Below are positions 24,042 to 36,100 of a DNA stretch of 64,000 nucleotides, piece after piece. Below the pieces are notes generated by a model. That model worked only from the letters and a program-made list of their open reading frames with translations, was not told where the DNA came from and ran no database searches. Both the position numbers and the translations under genes were made by a program. Where the stretch lies: assembly GCF_050947875.1 (NCBI RefSeq), contig NC_134573.1:53370115-53434114 (forward strand). The letters run 5' to 3'. The DNA comes from Dermacentor variabilis (Eukaryota; Arthropoda; Arachnida; Ixodida; Ixodidae). Positions within the stretch are counted from its first letter, which is position 1; every line of letters starts with the position of its first letter.

Positions 24042-25406
24042 GTATTCCCTAGCAAATTAAAAATCGCGCGCGTTACCGTTTTATTCAAAGGAGGCAACAA
24101 AAATGACCCAAATAATTACCGTCCTATTTCGGTATTGCCTCTGTTTTCGAAGTTAGCTGAGCGTATACTCTATAGGCGACTAAACAATTTCTTACAAGCT
24201 AAACATTTTATCTGCCCCCAACAGTATGGCTTTCAGGCCGGTAAATCAACAGAATCTGCTCTGTTGGATATTAAAAACTCTATAATTAACAATTTTGAAA
24301 CTAAGCTTTTTTCTGTTGGAATTTTTCTCGACCTGCGCAGAGCTTTCGATTATGTGCAACATACAATGCTGCTCCACAAATTAAAGACTTACGGGATCCG
24401 TGGAGTGGCAAATTCACTTTTGGAAAGTTATCTAACTGCACGGATACAGTACACTCAGATTCATGATGTAAAATCCAGTTTTGGTATGATAAAATTCGGT
24501 GTCCCTCAGGGTTCAATTCTGGGACCACTTTTATTTATTCTCTATATTAATGACATTGTAAACATTCCATTAACTCCTAACATCATGATGTATGCTGACG
24601 ATACTAACGTCTTTTTTTCCGGCTCCAGGCTCTAAGTAATTGAACACCAATGTAATACCTGGCTTGAGGAGTTAGCGGTTTGGCTCTATGTTAATCAACT
24701 TCAATTAAACGTAAACAAAACAAAGTTTATGCTCTTCCATCCAAAAAACAAACTATTAGATCATCACATCAAACTATTTTTTAATGACTTTAACATCGAG
24801 CAAGTTCATAGTTGCCGGTTCCTTTGTGTGCTTTTTCGTAGCGATTTGGGTTGGAGTGATCATATAAACTACATTAGACTAAAAATGGCCAGATCTATTT
24901 ATGTTATTTATCGTATTAGACATCTCCTCCCACTACAAGTTAAAAAACAGTTATATTTTGCCCTTGTTCAGTCTCACCTGGTGTATTGCAACCTAGTGTG
25001 GGGTACATGCAACAAAACTGATTCACACAAATTGCTTTCTCTCCAGAAAAGAGCTCTATGTTTATTAAGTTCAAGTTCATCTGTTGAAGCAAATCTTTTC
25101 GAAACATTTCATGTTCGCAATTTCTTTCATTTATACAATTTTAGTTTGGCTCTTCACATTTTTTATAAGATCAAGCATGACTTTAACTCTTTTTCTAATA
25201 CTTATAATTCAAGAAACGTTGCGTATGGTCTACGTTCCGTTGCCCTATCTACTGCAAGACCCAGAACAAATTATGGTAAACAAACAACCGATTATCAAAT
25301 TATAACATTGTGTAATGCCTACCAGTCTCTTACTCAGATTGCTTTAGAAAGTTATAGTGTGTCTGCATTTAAGAAAAAACTGACGATTCTTTTCCCCCCC
25401 GGTTAA
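24042..25406 (+). pseudogene. CR1-like ORF2, RT and C-terminal parts
   Basis: Joins the family within the RT fingers (FPSKLKIARVTVLFKGG, NNYRPISVLP). It then shows FLDLRRAFDYVQH, GVPQGSILGPLLFILYIND and the intact catalytic MYADDTNVFF. A stop TAA at 24633-24635 interrupts it. The same frame resumes with LPWL-like thumb residues and the C-terminal segment (SHLVYCNLVWG) to a stop at 25404-25406. The missing N-terminus, including the endonuclease, reflects 5' truncation on insertion. Apart from the truncation it is well preserved. Confidence 0.88.
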
Positions 25407-25703
25407 ATTTCAGCTAATTCTGTATACTTGTTTTGTTCTGTATAATTCTGTATAATGTTTTTGTTTATTGTAAATTGATATTTATTATTGTCTATCACTA
25501 ACTATTTTTCTATTGTGATCATGTTTGCTCATTGTTTTTTTCTTTTTTTTCTTTTGTCCATTCGGCCCCGTTTCCATGATGTGTGATCGGGGTGTAGGCC
25601 TTGTCAGGAGGTATGCTTGGTCTACCTCCTTTAGCCTCACCTAGAGGGCATATTGTATATAATATGGCCAAATAAACATACTACTACTATACTACTACTA
25701 CAT
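24042..25703 (+). mobile_element. 5'-truncated CR1/Jockey-like LINE inside Gypsy
   Basis: An RT of the CR1/Jockey type is followed by a 3' UTR and a (TACTAC)-type tail (about 25678-25701). CACAAGGT occurs on both sides (24034-24041 and 25704-25711), an 8-bp target duplication. Removing the insert leaves the Gypsy pol contiguous on the minus strand. There is no RNase H domain. Exact subgroup not determined. Confidence 0.88.
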
Positions 25704-25711
25704 CACAAGGT
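25704..25711 (+). repeat. Target-site duplication, right
   Basis: Copy of 24034-24041. Confidence 0.8.
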
Positions 25712-27990
25712 AGCGGCAATCGGGAAAGCGCATCAGCGTAAGAGTGCTTTCTGCCCGATCGGTAGACAACGCGGATATCATATTCTGGTAAGCGGAGTGC
25801 CCATCAGCCTAGGCGACCTGACGGATCCTTCAACGAGGACAGCCAGCAAAGTCAATGGTGGTTGGTAACAATGTCAAAAGGGCGACCATATAGGTATGGA
25901 CGAAATTTGACGAACGCCCAAATAATTGCCAAGCACTCCTTTTCTGTTACTGAGTAGTTGGCTTCTGCCTTCTTTAAAGTGCGGCTCGCATATGCGACGA
26001 CGTACTCGTCATAGCCGTCTTTCCGTTGTGCGAGGACAGCACCAAGTCCGATACCGCTGGCGTCCGTATGTACCTCTGTAGGCGCTGTGGGATCGTAGTT
26101 TCGAAGAATCGATGGCCAAGTAAGTAGGCGACGTAGTCGCTGGAAGGCTTCATCACAGGAAGTTGACCATGCGGAGATGCCATTGGTAGCGGTAAGCAAA
26201 TTGGCCAGTGGTGCGATGATAGTCGCAAAATTGCGCACAAAATGCCGAAAGTAAGAGCAGAGCCCTATAAAGCTGCGGAGCGCCCTAAGAGTAGTGGGCG
26301 TCGGAAACTCTGCGACCGCGCGAAGCTTGGCTGGGTAAGGAAGTACACCGTCCTTCGATACAACGTGACCCAATATAGTTAACTTGCGAGCAGCAAAACG
26401 GCACTTTTTGATGTTCATTTGGAGGCCAGCAGAGGTAAGGCAGGTCAGTATCCACGCAAGGGAACGAGGTGCGTCGGGAAATCTGGCGAAAACACCACGA
26501 TATCATCGAGGTGGCACAGACATGTTTTCCACTTGTAGTTGCGAAGGATGGTGTCCATCATACGTTCGAAAGTAGCGGGTGCGTTGCAGAGCCCGAATGG
26601 CATGACGGTAAATTCTTAAAAGCCGTCGGGCGTAATGAAAGCTGTCTTCTCACAGTCATCATCTGCCATCGGCACTTGCCAATAGCCGGAGCGAAGATGC
26701 AAAGATCAGAAGTACTCCGCGCCTTGCAAGGAGTCGAGGGCGTCATCTATCCGAGGCAGCGGATAGACATCTTAACGAGTGATCTGATTGAGTCGACGAT
26801 AATCCACATAGAAGCGTATCGACCCGTCCTTCTTGCGTACTAATACTACAGGAGACGCCCAAGGACTGTGGGAAGGGCGAATGACGCCACGGTGCAGCAT
26901 GTCGTCGACATGCTCGTTATTGATCTGTCGCTCGGCTGCCGACACGCGGTATAGTCGCTGGCGTAAAGGAGGATGGGAACCAGTGTGTACGCTGTGAGTG
27001 ACGGTTGCCGTACGCCCGAGAGATAGTTGGTCACAGTCAAACGACGAGCGAAAATTCTGAAGAAGCGCGAGGACTTGCTGGCGATATGGAGGCGGCAGAT
27101 CGGCGTCTACGACAGATTCAAGAACGTCTGACGGCGACGACAATTATGATGATGATGATGTGCACGGCACGGGAGAAGTGAGGGCGTCGAGTTCATAACA
27201 GGCCGTGTCGTCGGAAACATCGAGAATGTGAAGCGGGTCAAGGGGCTGAACACGACCGAGTGATTCGCCGCGCAGTAACGCCGCATGGTAGTGAGACGGG
27301 TTACACACAAGCATGGAGGATAATCGAGACACAGTGGTGAGGACGGCAAATGGGCGACGTAGGGCCTTGCGACGTAGAAAAATCGGCGACGGTGTAAAAA
27401 GTACTGTAGCGTCTGGCGCGGTAGTGCAAGAGACGGGCACAAGCACACACTTGTCGGGTGCGTTTTCCGTATCGGACACAATAGTGAGCTTGGAGGCTTT
27501 TTTTCAGAGGCGTCAGGCAGCGGGGCGTCGGCAAGCGGGAAGAGCGCCACTTCGGCCCGGGCACAGTCGATGATGGCACGATGGTGAGACAAGAAGTCCC
27601 AGCCGAGAATAATGTCATGTGAACATGATGACAACACGAGAAATTCAACAACATAGACAATGCCGTCGATGACCACTCTTGTAGTACATTGAGCAAGCGG
27701 GGCTATATGCTGCGCAGTCGTGGTGCTTAGAAGCATACCAGCTAACGGCGTTGTGACCTTATGGAGGCTGCGACAAAGCTTTTCGTCGATAACAGAAACT
27801 GCAGCCCCAGTATCAATAAGCGCAATTGCGGCGGTTCCTTCGACCAAAACGTCCAATAAATTGCATGGTGACTGTGCAGGCCTTGTAGAAGTCGCGAAGC
27901 TTGCGGAACTGCAGCAACTAGTTTCCCTCGCTAGGCGACTGGCGGCGACGTAAGGAGGAAAGTGAGCGACGACGTGGTGATAGCGAACGA
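25712..27990 (-). pseudogene. Gypsy pol, protease-RT-RNase H part
   Basis: The protease has ALIDTGAAVSVI (active-site DTG near 27806-27814) and a distal ILGWDFL. After frame changes the RT follows (26772-27143: SPWASPVVLVRKKDGS, then DYRRLNQ). Its catalytic Asp pair is read as HLDDIVVF at about 26498-26513. RNase H follows ([59 protein letters not shown]). Similarity breaks off just before the inserted LINE. Breaks include frame changes near 27140 and in 26420-26770. Confidence 0.85.
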
Positions 27991-29150
27991 TGGGTGCCGA
28001 CAGGGCGTCAAGGAGGCGGCGAAAACTCGGGGTCGGGAAGCACCGCATGCTCGGTAGTATCGTGGGAATAGGCATATCCAGGCGGTGCGACTGTAGCGTT
28101 AGCAGGTGGCATGCGACGATGGCAGAAGCGCGCAACGTGGCCGGCGACACCGCAAGCGAAGCATATGGGTCGGTTGTCGCGTGTGCGCCAAGGATTGAAC
28201 TGGGCGTCGAGATGGAATGGGAGGCGACGCGGGAGGAGGTGCAGCTTGAAGTTGCATTGGCGCCGGAAACGAGAACGTCGGCGGCGCAGGTCTCGCGGCG
28301 ACTTCTGCATAGGTCAGAGGTGCAGCCACGGGAGGGCAGGGTTGGGCGAAAGGTAAAGACCCAGCAAGTTCCTCGCGAATGGCCCGCCTAATAGGAGCAG
28401 CCAGAGATGTGTCAGGCTGGGGAGCTCCATCGTTGAGAGGCAGCATAGACAATTGGCGCGCCACCTCCTCACGAATGAAATCCTTAATCTCAACAGAGAG
28501 CGATGCTGCTGGCGTGGTGTTTGAGCGAAGCGTGAGGCCCGCGAGAGAGTCGCCAGGTGCGAGAGCGCTGCGCGCAAGGACCCTTTGTCGACGCAGCTCA
28601 TCGAAGCTCTGGCAAAGAGTGACGACAGCTGCGACAGAAGTAGGGTACCGCACCAGGAGCACTTGAAATGCGTCGTCCTCGATGGCCTTGAGGATGTGCT
28701 TCCCTTGTCCTCTTCAGTCATGATGGAATCGACACGGGAGCAAATATCAATGACATCCTCTATCTAACTAGTATAAGTCTCGCCGGGCTGTTGAGCGCGC
28801 TGGCGGAGGCGCTGTTCAGCACGGAGTTTTCGCAAGGCTGGGCGACCGAAGATTTCCGTGAATGCAGTTTTGAAAGCGGACCAGGTTTGCAGTTTCCGTT
28901 CGTGATTGTGGAACCAGAGGTTCGCAACGTCAGCAAGATAGAAGTTGACGCTACGGAGCTTCGTCGGGTCATCCCACTTGTTGTCACTGACGCGCTCGTA
29001 GGTAGAGAGCCAATCTTCTACGTCAGTCTCACCTGATCCGCTAAAAACAGGAGGGTCCCGATGCCGTCGCACGGCGCCGCACATTACAGGAGCGGCAGAT
29101 GCGCCAAGCGCATTGTTGGGAGCGTCGTTCATAACAGAGGCTGGAGCAGA
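27990..29150 (-). pseudogene. Gypsy gag
   Basis: Starts about 29135. It contains DWLSTYERVSDNKWDD and a capsid block with LRSVNFYLADVANLWFHNH, then a stop at 28764-28766 and a frame change. Further down, near 28120-28165, is the zinc knuckle ICFACGVAGHVARFC (C-x2-C-x4-H-x4-C), followed by a Pro-rich tail. The capsid part assembles the particle and the knuckle binds genomic RNA. Several frames are needed to read it, so it is dead. Confidence 0.82.
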
Positions 29151-29205
29151 TGTTAAAGTTCGGCTGCGAAGCTCCAGGTCGGGGAGTACTGCACCTTCCA
29201 CCAAA

Positions 29206-29325
29206 TGTAAGAAGATTATTTATTATAAGGCACTAGGCACAGTCTAGTCGCACTGACAGTAGGCGAACGCTGATCGTGCGCACAGCCGACACAAGAGCGC
29301 CTTCTTCGTCTTGCTCTTCACCACA
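29206..29325 (-). repeat. 5' LTR of the Gypsy element (probable)
   Basis: On the minus strand it begins TGTGGTGAAGAG and ends CTTCTTACA. It carries AATAAA (forward TTTATT at 29218-29223) close to its end and is followed by TTTGGTGGAAGGTGC, a plausible primer-binding site. No second LTR is available to confirm it. Confidence 0.55.
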
Positions 29326-31329
29326 AAAGGATTGTTTTAGTTATGGTACGTTGATCCACATAAAATAGTCATGGCTATATCCGGTGCGCCGTTCCAGGTA
29401 TTTTCAGACCAGCTTTTTATATAAAACAGTGTTCTAATACGCATTTAGGAAACTGTCTAAGGGTTCCCACTTCTGCTATATTTTTGCTTTCCCCTGTCAG
29501 TAAAAATTCAGATCACATGACCGTCAGTACAAACTGAAGTCACATGCCAAGCTTGCTGATGCACTGGTGTGAGAAGGACTGCACTGGCAGTGTTTCGACA
29601 ACACAGCCTTGGCATGTGGCCTGCGGTGATACAAACAACTGGAAAGTAGAAAGTTTTGTAGCTGTGCGGTCCCTGACAGTTCCCAACAGTTGCCTATAAG
29701 AGCACAGTTCTATATAAAAGTAGGTTTGAGGTACCTGGAATGGCACAGTGGAAACTATGGGTTCGCCTGCAGGATCCTGTGCTGGCCTTTATCTGCATGT
29801 AAAAATACAAGGAAGCTAAATTAAAACACCTATGAAACAAATTATTACAATGCTTTTTAAAACAGTTAAATTTTATTCAGTGACAGTATTGCATACACTT
29901 AATACATGTTTGTCTCAAATTTCACAGAAAATGACTTGTCAACAAGGAACAAATTCCAAAAAGAATAGAGACTAGGCTCTCAGTGGCGTTCACGTGTATG
30001 CCCCTATATTAAAATATATGGGTATTAACAATGGCCCGAGACTTAAGTGTACCACATGCAAATAAACTTGTACATCGGCTGTGAAAAAAAGAAACATTAA
30101 ACAGGGACTACAAGATATGCTGGCTAATCACAGGAAATAAGGTAACACAAATGCGCAAATACCTATCTGCCATTTACCAAATTTATGCATCCCCTTTCCA
30201 AAAGAATCGAGTACTGTAAAAATTACAGTAAAAAGGCATAAAGCAATGCGCGTACACAGTTGAATTATCACAAGACCAATGAAGAATGTAGTAGATGAGT
30301 TATTAAAGGGAAACGAAAGTGCAAGCCAAAATAAACAATGAAAGATTTGTATTTGAAAACTTGCCAGAAGCATGTCGCAAATATCACAGCAAAAACACGA
30401 ACACTAGAAACAATGCAGTTGGCAGATCACACATGTACGTATAATACAAAGCTAATTGTGACCAAAACATTCTATAAGTACCCTGAAAAAGCCTCCCACT
30501 CAAGGCAAAGCACTTGCCCCAGCGTGGTGTAGTTTAGGATAACTGACCCCAAATATTAACATGAAAGCTAATGCAAATATTTATAAAATTTTATGCGCCG
30601 TATAGCTGGAAGCATGTTACACATTTTTTAAAATTTAGCAAGGGCACAGCGAAATATAAAGGTGATAAACTCCGGAAAACAAGTGAGAAATCTTTAAATA
30701 ACCAAGCAACTCACCCTTGAAAACTACAAGTGAGATATCATAAAGAAAAAACAGAAAAACACATGCCAGCTTTGAAACATACAGCCGGTGCTTTGCCCTG
30801 GCAATAAAAAATCGTAAAAGCAGGCAAGATTTCACAGCGTTGCAGCTTACATGCCGCTTATACCTACCAGACATTTAGCACATCAGTATTGGGCCTGACT
30901 ACTGCAGGTTTTTCAACAGAGACTTTACCTTAAACTACATCAAGCCACTGTCGAATGGCTCACCCTTCACAACAACTGTCTGCACAAGTCCCAAAAACTG
31001 TCCAAAAGTGTATGGGTACGAACCGTTTAAAATAAAATATATGGACAACAGGAGGATGACTTCCTTCTCAGCTTAAGATGCAGGTGGTAAAGCCACGATG
31101 TTTTCCTCACAGGCAATTTTGAAGTTTCCATTCCCTTTCAAAATGCATGAGTCTGGTGGAGACCTATTGCCAAGTTCTTGTGCCTTTAAAGAAAAGAGAA
31201 GCAGTTAATTTTAACTACACCATGGCTTTAAAGTGTGGTGTTCGTGATGCCACCCTTTTTATAAAACTATAATTTTATTTCACAATGATTTCTTGGTTTC
31301 CTTTCTTTCAACCCTGCAAAAGGCGGCAG
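29326..31329. other. AT-rich, mostly empty; possible 3' UTR
   Basis: No gene is supported except a candidate terminal exon at 31073-31183. Its minus-strand 3' UTR would extend here, with many AATAAA/ATTAAA-like signals (for example minus-strand AATAAA at about 29868-29873). Confidence 0.4.
31073..31183 (-). CDS. Candidate terminal coding exon, unknown gene
   Basis: On the minus strand a pyrimidine-rich tract (CTTCTCTTTTCTTTAAAG) ends in AG at 31184-31185. It is followed by a 36-codon open frame starting AQELGNRSPPDSCIL and ending ENIVALPPAS with TAA at 31073-31075. The acceptor, open frame and long AT-rich downstream flank fit a last exon. I do not recognise the protein. It could belong to the decayed gene at 37.4-47.9 kb, with the LINE at 31.3-37.3 kb in the intervening intron, or to another gene, or be chance. 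Confidence 0.3.
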   Translation of the reverse strand, partial: AQELGNRSPPDSCILKGNGNFKIACEENIVALPPAS

Positions 31330-31344
31330 TGTGTGCAAAAATTC
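31330..31344 (+). repeat. Target-site duplication, left (TGTGTGCAAAAATTC)
   Basis: 15 bp, identical to 37268-37282. Confidence 0.92.
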
Positions 31345-31862
31345 CCCGCAGGGGCGTCTGCGTAAGCAGGCGTTTGGTGTGTTGCGACACCACGTACCCG
31401 AGCACACGAGGGTTGGACCCTCCCGCGTGTAGCCGTGCGCGGCTTAGCCGTGTCCGGGGAAAGGGGGATCCTGGGAGTTGAGCCGATGCCGGGTGTTTGG
31501 ACCTTTAAGGCCCCTCGGCTGAGGCAACACACTTCTTTGGCCTCTGCTTCACGTAGACGGCACCCCCGGACTGACCCACCCGGGGGAAATCGGTAGTCGC
31601 CTTTTCCTGTCTCTCTCTCCCTCCAGCCTTCGACTTTCTCTTACTTTCCACCTTTCCTGTCTCCTTCTCTCTTCTATTTACTTCCTTCTTCTTGGCGGCA
31701 AGGGTTAACCCTGTGTGGCTATCCAACCTTGGGTACACCATATTTGGTTATAGTGGCGGCGTACGACTGGCGTCGTGCAGACTTGCATGCAAGCTCTGCC
31801 GCGTCCCCCCGTTGGGCTCCGTGGTGGTAGGTCGGCGCTGTTGCCGAATTTTTATATATTTC

Positions 31863-33152
31863 ATGGAAACTTCTTTCCCCAAACTCCCTGATCACCCTCA
31901 GAAACGAGGGCGCACCGAAGATATCTTTCAATTTTTCGGACGACAAGTCCACAACTTTCCCCGATTCCACGTGATTCATTCAGAAAAACCAGACAAACTA
32001 GTGCGATCCATTTCACCGTTCCTCGTTTCCAAGACTTTGACCGAAGTTTTCGGTACAGGATATAAGGTGTCCAGAATGTCAAGTGGTGATCTCCTTTTGG
32101 AGCTCCAAGATCAGAAGCAGTATGAGAAGCTGCCGAAACTTGTGTCATTTGGAGAGACCCAAGTAACAGTAACCCCGCACCGTACCATGAACACAAGCCG
32201 CGGTGTTGTCTCGGACGATGACTTGCTGGAGCTCACTGAGGATGAACTCTTGGAGGGCTTCAGTGACCAGAATGTAATCAATGTTAAAAGAATTAAGATC
32301 AGGCGTGACAGTAAAGAAATCAAGACCAAACACCTTATATTGACTTTCGGCTCAAGTATTCTGCCCGAGTCTGTAGAGGCCGGGTACATCAAGCTCCGTG
32401 TTAGGCCATATGTGCCAAATCCCCTTAGATGTTTCAAATGCCAACGCTTCGGCCACAGTTCGCAGAGCTGCCGAGGCCGTCAAACCTGTGCGAAGTGCAG
32501 TGCCCACGAACATAATTCTGAGGCTTGCAAGAACACTCTCCACTGCGTAAACTGTGAAGGCGAGCACGCCGCGTACTCGCGGTCGTGCCCATCCTGGAAA
32601 AAAGAGAAAGACATAGTCACAATCAAAGTTAAAGAAAACATATCGTACAAAGAGGCACGCAGGCGGGTTACATACCTGCCAAAGAAAAGCTTTGCCGAAG
32701 TGGCGCGTCAGGGGGCAGCGTCGCAACGGCCTCCGGCGGCTGTCCGACCCACAGGCAGTGAGTCGGCAGCTACGCCATCTGCCCCCGCGGCGGTTGCAGC
32801 TAGCGCTGCTCCGTCAAATGAGGGATCATCGACCCCGAAGGTTGGCGCAGCCGAGGCTACCCCGGCCTCCCCAGCCCGTTCCTGCGCTGGCAACAGCCGG
32901 CGCAGCCAAATCCCTCAGGGAGCCCCATCGACCTCCGGGCTGGTAGGCGCAGGGGTCTTGCCCTCCAAGGCGGGACCCTCTCTAGTAACTTCTCGCTCGC
33001 AAGAGCACGTGTCCGGCGCCTCACACGAGGCAATGGACACTACACCTACCCTCAAGGCGCACCAAGCGCCTAAGGAGCGGCGAGGCTCCCTCGAACGCTT
33101 CAGAAAGAGCAAAACCCCGATTACAGGGCCTCGAAAGGGCTCTGTAATCTAA
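31863..33152 (+). CDS. LINE ORF1, gag-like zinc-knuckle protein (intact)
   Basis: A 429-residue frame from the first good ATG (31863, METSFPKLPDH) to 33152 without any break; upstream in-frame codons belong to the 5' UTR. An N-terminal region with a predicted RRM-like fold comes first. Then come VEAGYIKLRVRPYVPNPLRC and three knuckles in a row (CFKCQRFGHSSQSC, CAKCSAHEHNSEAC, CVNCEGEHAAYSRSC) at about residues 190-240. A conserved SYKEARRRV follows, and the C-terminus is Ala/Pro/Ser-rich and disordered. This protein binds the LINE RNA and forms the ribonucleoprotein. ORF2 starts 46 bp downstream. Its first half is homologous to the ORF of the gag-only element at 55.9-57.1 kb. Confidence 0.9.
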   Translation: METSFPKLPDHPQKRGRTEDIFQFFGRQVHNFPRFHVIHSEKPDKLVRSISPFLVSKTLTEVFGTGYKVSRMSSGDLLLELQDQKQYEKLPKLVSFGETQVTVTPHRTMNTSRGVVSDDDLLELTEDELLEGFSDQNVINVKRIKIRRDSKEIKTKHLILTFGSSILPESVEAGYIKLRVRPYVPNPLRCFKCQRFGHSSQSCRGRQTCAKCSAHEHNSEACKNTLHCVNCEGEHAAYSRSCPSWKKEKDIVTIKVKENISYKEARRRVTYLPKKSFAEVARQGAASQRPPAAVRPTGSESAATPSAPAAVAASAAPSNEGSSTPKVGAAEATPASPARSCAGNSRRSQIPQGAPSTSGLVGAGVLPSKAGPSLVTSRSQEHVSGASHEAMDTTPTLKAHQAPKERRGSLERFRKSKTPITGPRKGSVI

Positions 33153-33198
33153 GGCATCACTTCCGTTTCCGTACACGCAGCACTAATTTACATTAAAT

Positions 33199-36100
33199 AT
33201 GGATACACAAATCATACAATGGAACGTCAGAGGTCTCCTTAGAAACCTTGATGATGTACAAGAACTGATCCACCAACACAATCCAAAAGTGCTGTGTTTA
33301 CAGGAAACACACTTAAAACCACAACACACAAACTTTCTACGACCGTATGTCACGTTTCGGAAAGATCGCGATGATGCTATCGCATCATCGGGCGGTGTTG
33401 CCATTTCTATCCATAAGAGCATTGCATGTCAACTTTTACAGCTACAAACGCCTCTCGAAGCAGTGGCGGTTCGAGCTGTATTCCTAAACAAACTCATCAC
33501 CATTAGCTCTCTTTACATACCCCCCACATTACAAATTAACGAAGCATGAATTCCAATCCTTTATTGATCAATTGCCAGAACCTTACGTTCTACTTGGCGA
33601 TTTCAATGCGCACAGCTCCCTGTGGGGCGACTCTCGTATATATGCGCGAGGTCGACTTGTTGAACAGTTCCTTTTTTCCTCTGGTGCGTGCCTTCTGAAT
33701 AAGAAGAAACCCACATATTACTGTCTTGCAAACAATACCTTTTCTTCAATTGATCTGAGCATAGCTTCTCCGTCCATACTGCCTGAACTAGAATGGGAAG
33801 TTACGAATGATCCTTACGGAAGCGACCTTTTTCCCGTACTACTAAGAACACTTAAAGAAAACGAATATCCACCACAGGCTCCTAGGTGGAAGATTGACAC
33901 AGCAGAGTGGGATAAATTCCGAAACTTAACTAGCATATCATGGGATGACATGTCCTCGTTAGGAATTGATGCTAACGTGGAATATTTTACAGCCTTCATA
34001 ACAGATGCCGCAACTAAATGTATATCACAAGTAAATGGCTTGGCATGCAAACGGCGTGTCCCGTGGTGGAACGAGGACTGTAGGATCGCTCGTAAGAAAC
34101 AGAACAAAGCGTGGGGGTTGCTACGCGCCTCTCCCACTGCGGAAAATCTGTTTAACTATAAGAAAGTGAAATCGCAAGGCAGGCGAACACGCCGACAGGC
34201 TAGAAGAGAGAGTTGGCAGAAGTTTTTATCCGGTATCAATTCGTATACAGATGAGGCCAAAGTTTGGAACAGGGTTAATAGGATAAAAGGGCGACAAACA
34301 TATTCCCTTCCTTTGGTAAACACACAAGGTCAAACACTGAAAGATCAGGCAGACTCGCTTGGGAGAGCGTGTCGAGTTCAAACCAATTATTCACAATCCT
34401 TTTTGAAATACAAACAAATAGAAGAATGTAAGCCAATAATACGAAAATCCAGACAGAATGAACCCTATAACCGGCCTTTCAATATTGCTGAGTTGACAGC
34501 TGCTTTGAACACATGCAAAAGCACTGCACCGGGACCTGATAGAGTCATGTATGACATGATCATAAATTTACATACTGACACCAAACTTACACTACTCACA
34601 CTTTTCAACGCTATTTGGGCTACGGGATACCTCCCATCCACATGGAAAGAAGCGATTGTGGTTCCTGTTCTTAAACAGGACAAGGACCCTTCCTTGGCGG
34701 CAAGTTACCGTCCGATAGCCCTTACAAACTGTATTTGTAAGCTTTTTGAAAAAATGGTTAACCGCAGACTTGTACATTTCCTTGAACTCAGCAATATGCT
34801 CGATCCCTTTCAGTGCGGCTTTAGACAAGGGCGGTCCACAACCGATCACCTTGTGCGCATTGAGGGAAACATTCGCGACGCCTTTCTACATAAACAATAT
34901 TTCCTATCCGTATTCCTCGATATGGAGAAGGCGTACGACACTGCGTGGCGTTATGGAATCTTGAGAGACTTGTCGGGAATTGGCATCCGTGGCAATATGC
35001 TCTTCCTAATAGAAAGCTATTTGTCCAACCGTACATTCCGTGTCAAAGTCGGCAATGTATTGTCCCGACGTTTTATACAGGAAACTGGTGTACCCCAAGG
35101 AGGTGTACTTAGCTGCACGCTCTTCATCGTAAAAATGAACACGCTTCGTGCTTCATTACCGCCAGCCATTTTTTATTCTGTTTACGTAGACGACATACAG
35201 ATTGGTTTCAAATCCTGCAACCTTACAGTATGCGAGAGGCAAGTACAACAGGGCTTGAACAAAGTATCCAAATGGGCAGATGAAAACGGATTTAAAGTGA
35301 ACCCCAACAAAAGCTCTTGTGTGCTTTTCACTAGAAAGAGAGGGCTCATTGCAGAACCCAGTATCGAAATGTATGGTCAGCGAATCCCTGTGAACAAAGA
35401 ACACAAGTTCTTGGGCATCATACTTGATTCAAAATTAACTTTTATTCCACACATAAAGAATCTCAAGGTCAAATGCTTAAAAACAATGAACTTACTGAAA
35501 GTGTTATCCCACAAACATGGGGCAGCGACAGGAAATGTTTAATGAATTTATACAAGAGCCTCATTCGATCTCGGTTGGACTACGGTGCCGTGATCTACCA
35601 TTCTGCAGCCCCGAGCGCGCTAAAGATGCTAGATCCGGTCCACCATCTAGGAATCCGACTGGCCACTGGAGCTTTCAGAACAAGTCCCATTGAAAGTTTA
35701 TACGTAGAATCAAATGAGTGGTCACTTCAGCTGCAGAGAGCATACATCAGCCAAACATATTTCCTGAAAGCCCAGTCTAATCCCCAACATCCATGTTTTA
35801 ATACCATCAACGATATGACATATGCTACGCTCTTTCATAATCGTCCTTCCGTAAGACAGCCTTTCTCGATGCGTGTGAGGGAGCTTAGTGATGAAATGCA
35901 TGTCCCACTACTCGAGCTCCGCCTAATGCATCCAGCCAAGCTGCTACCTCCTTGGGATTGGCAGCTCATAGAATGCGATATATCTTTCGTGCAAGTCACA
36001 AAGCATGCTCCAGAGATTGAAATACAAATGCATTTCCGGGAACTCCAGTACAAGTACTCCTGCACGGAGTTCTACACAGATGCATCGAAGTCACACGACG

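Larger units (their letters stand above)
23245..29325 (-). mobile_element. Gypsy (Ty3-like) LTR retrotransposon, 3'-truncated, split by a LINE
   Basis: Reading the minus strand: a 120-bp LTR (29325-29206), leader, gag with one CCHC knuckle, protease, RT, RNase H, then integrase. Order PR-RT-RH-IN is that of Ty3/Gypsy. The element stops after the integrase DDE core near 23245, with no 3' LTR found. A + strand CR1-like LINE sits between RNase H and integrase (24042-25703). Multiple stops and frameshifts make it inactive. No envelope-like ORF is seen. Confidence 0.9.

Noticed and set aside
28008..28391. Arg-rich + frames opposite Gypsy gag
   Set aside because: Antisense shadows of the GC-rich gag region.
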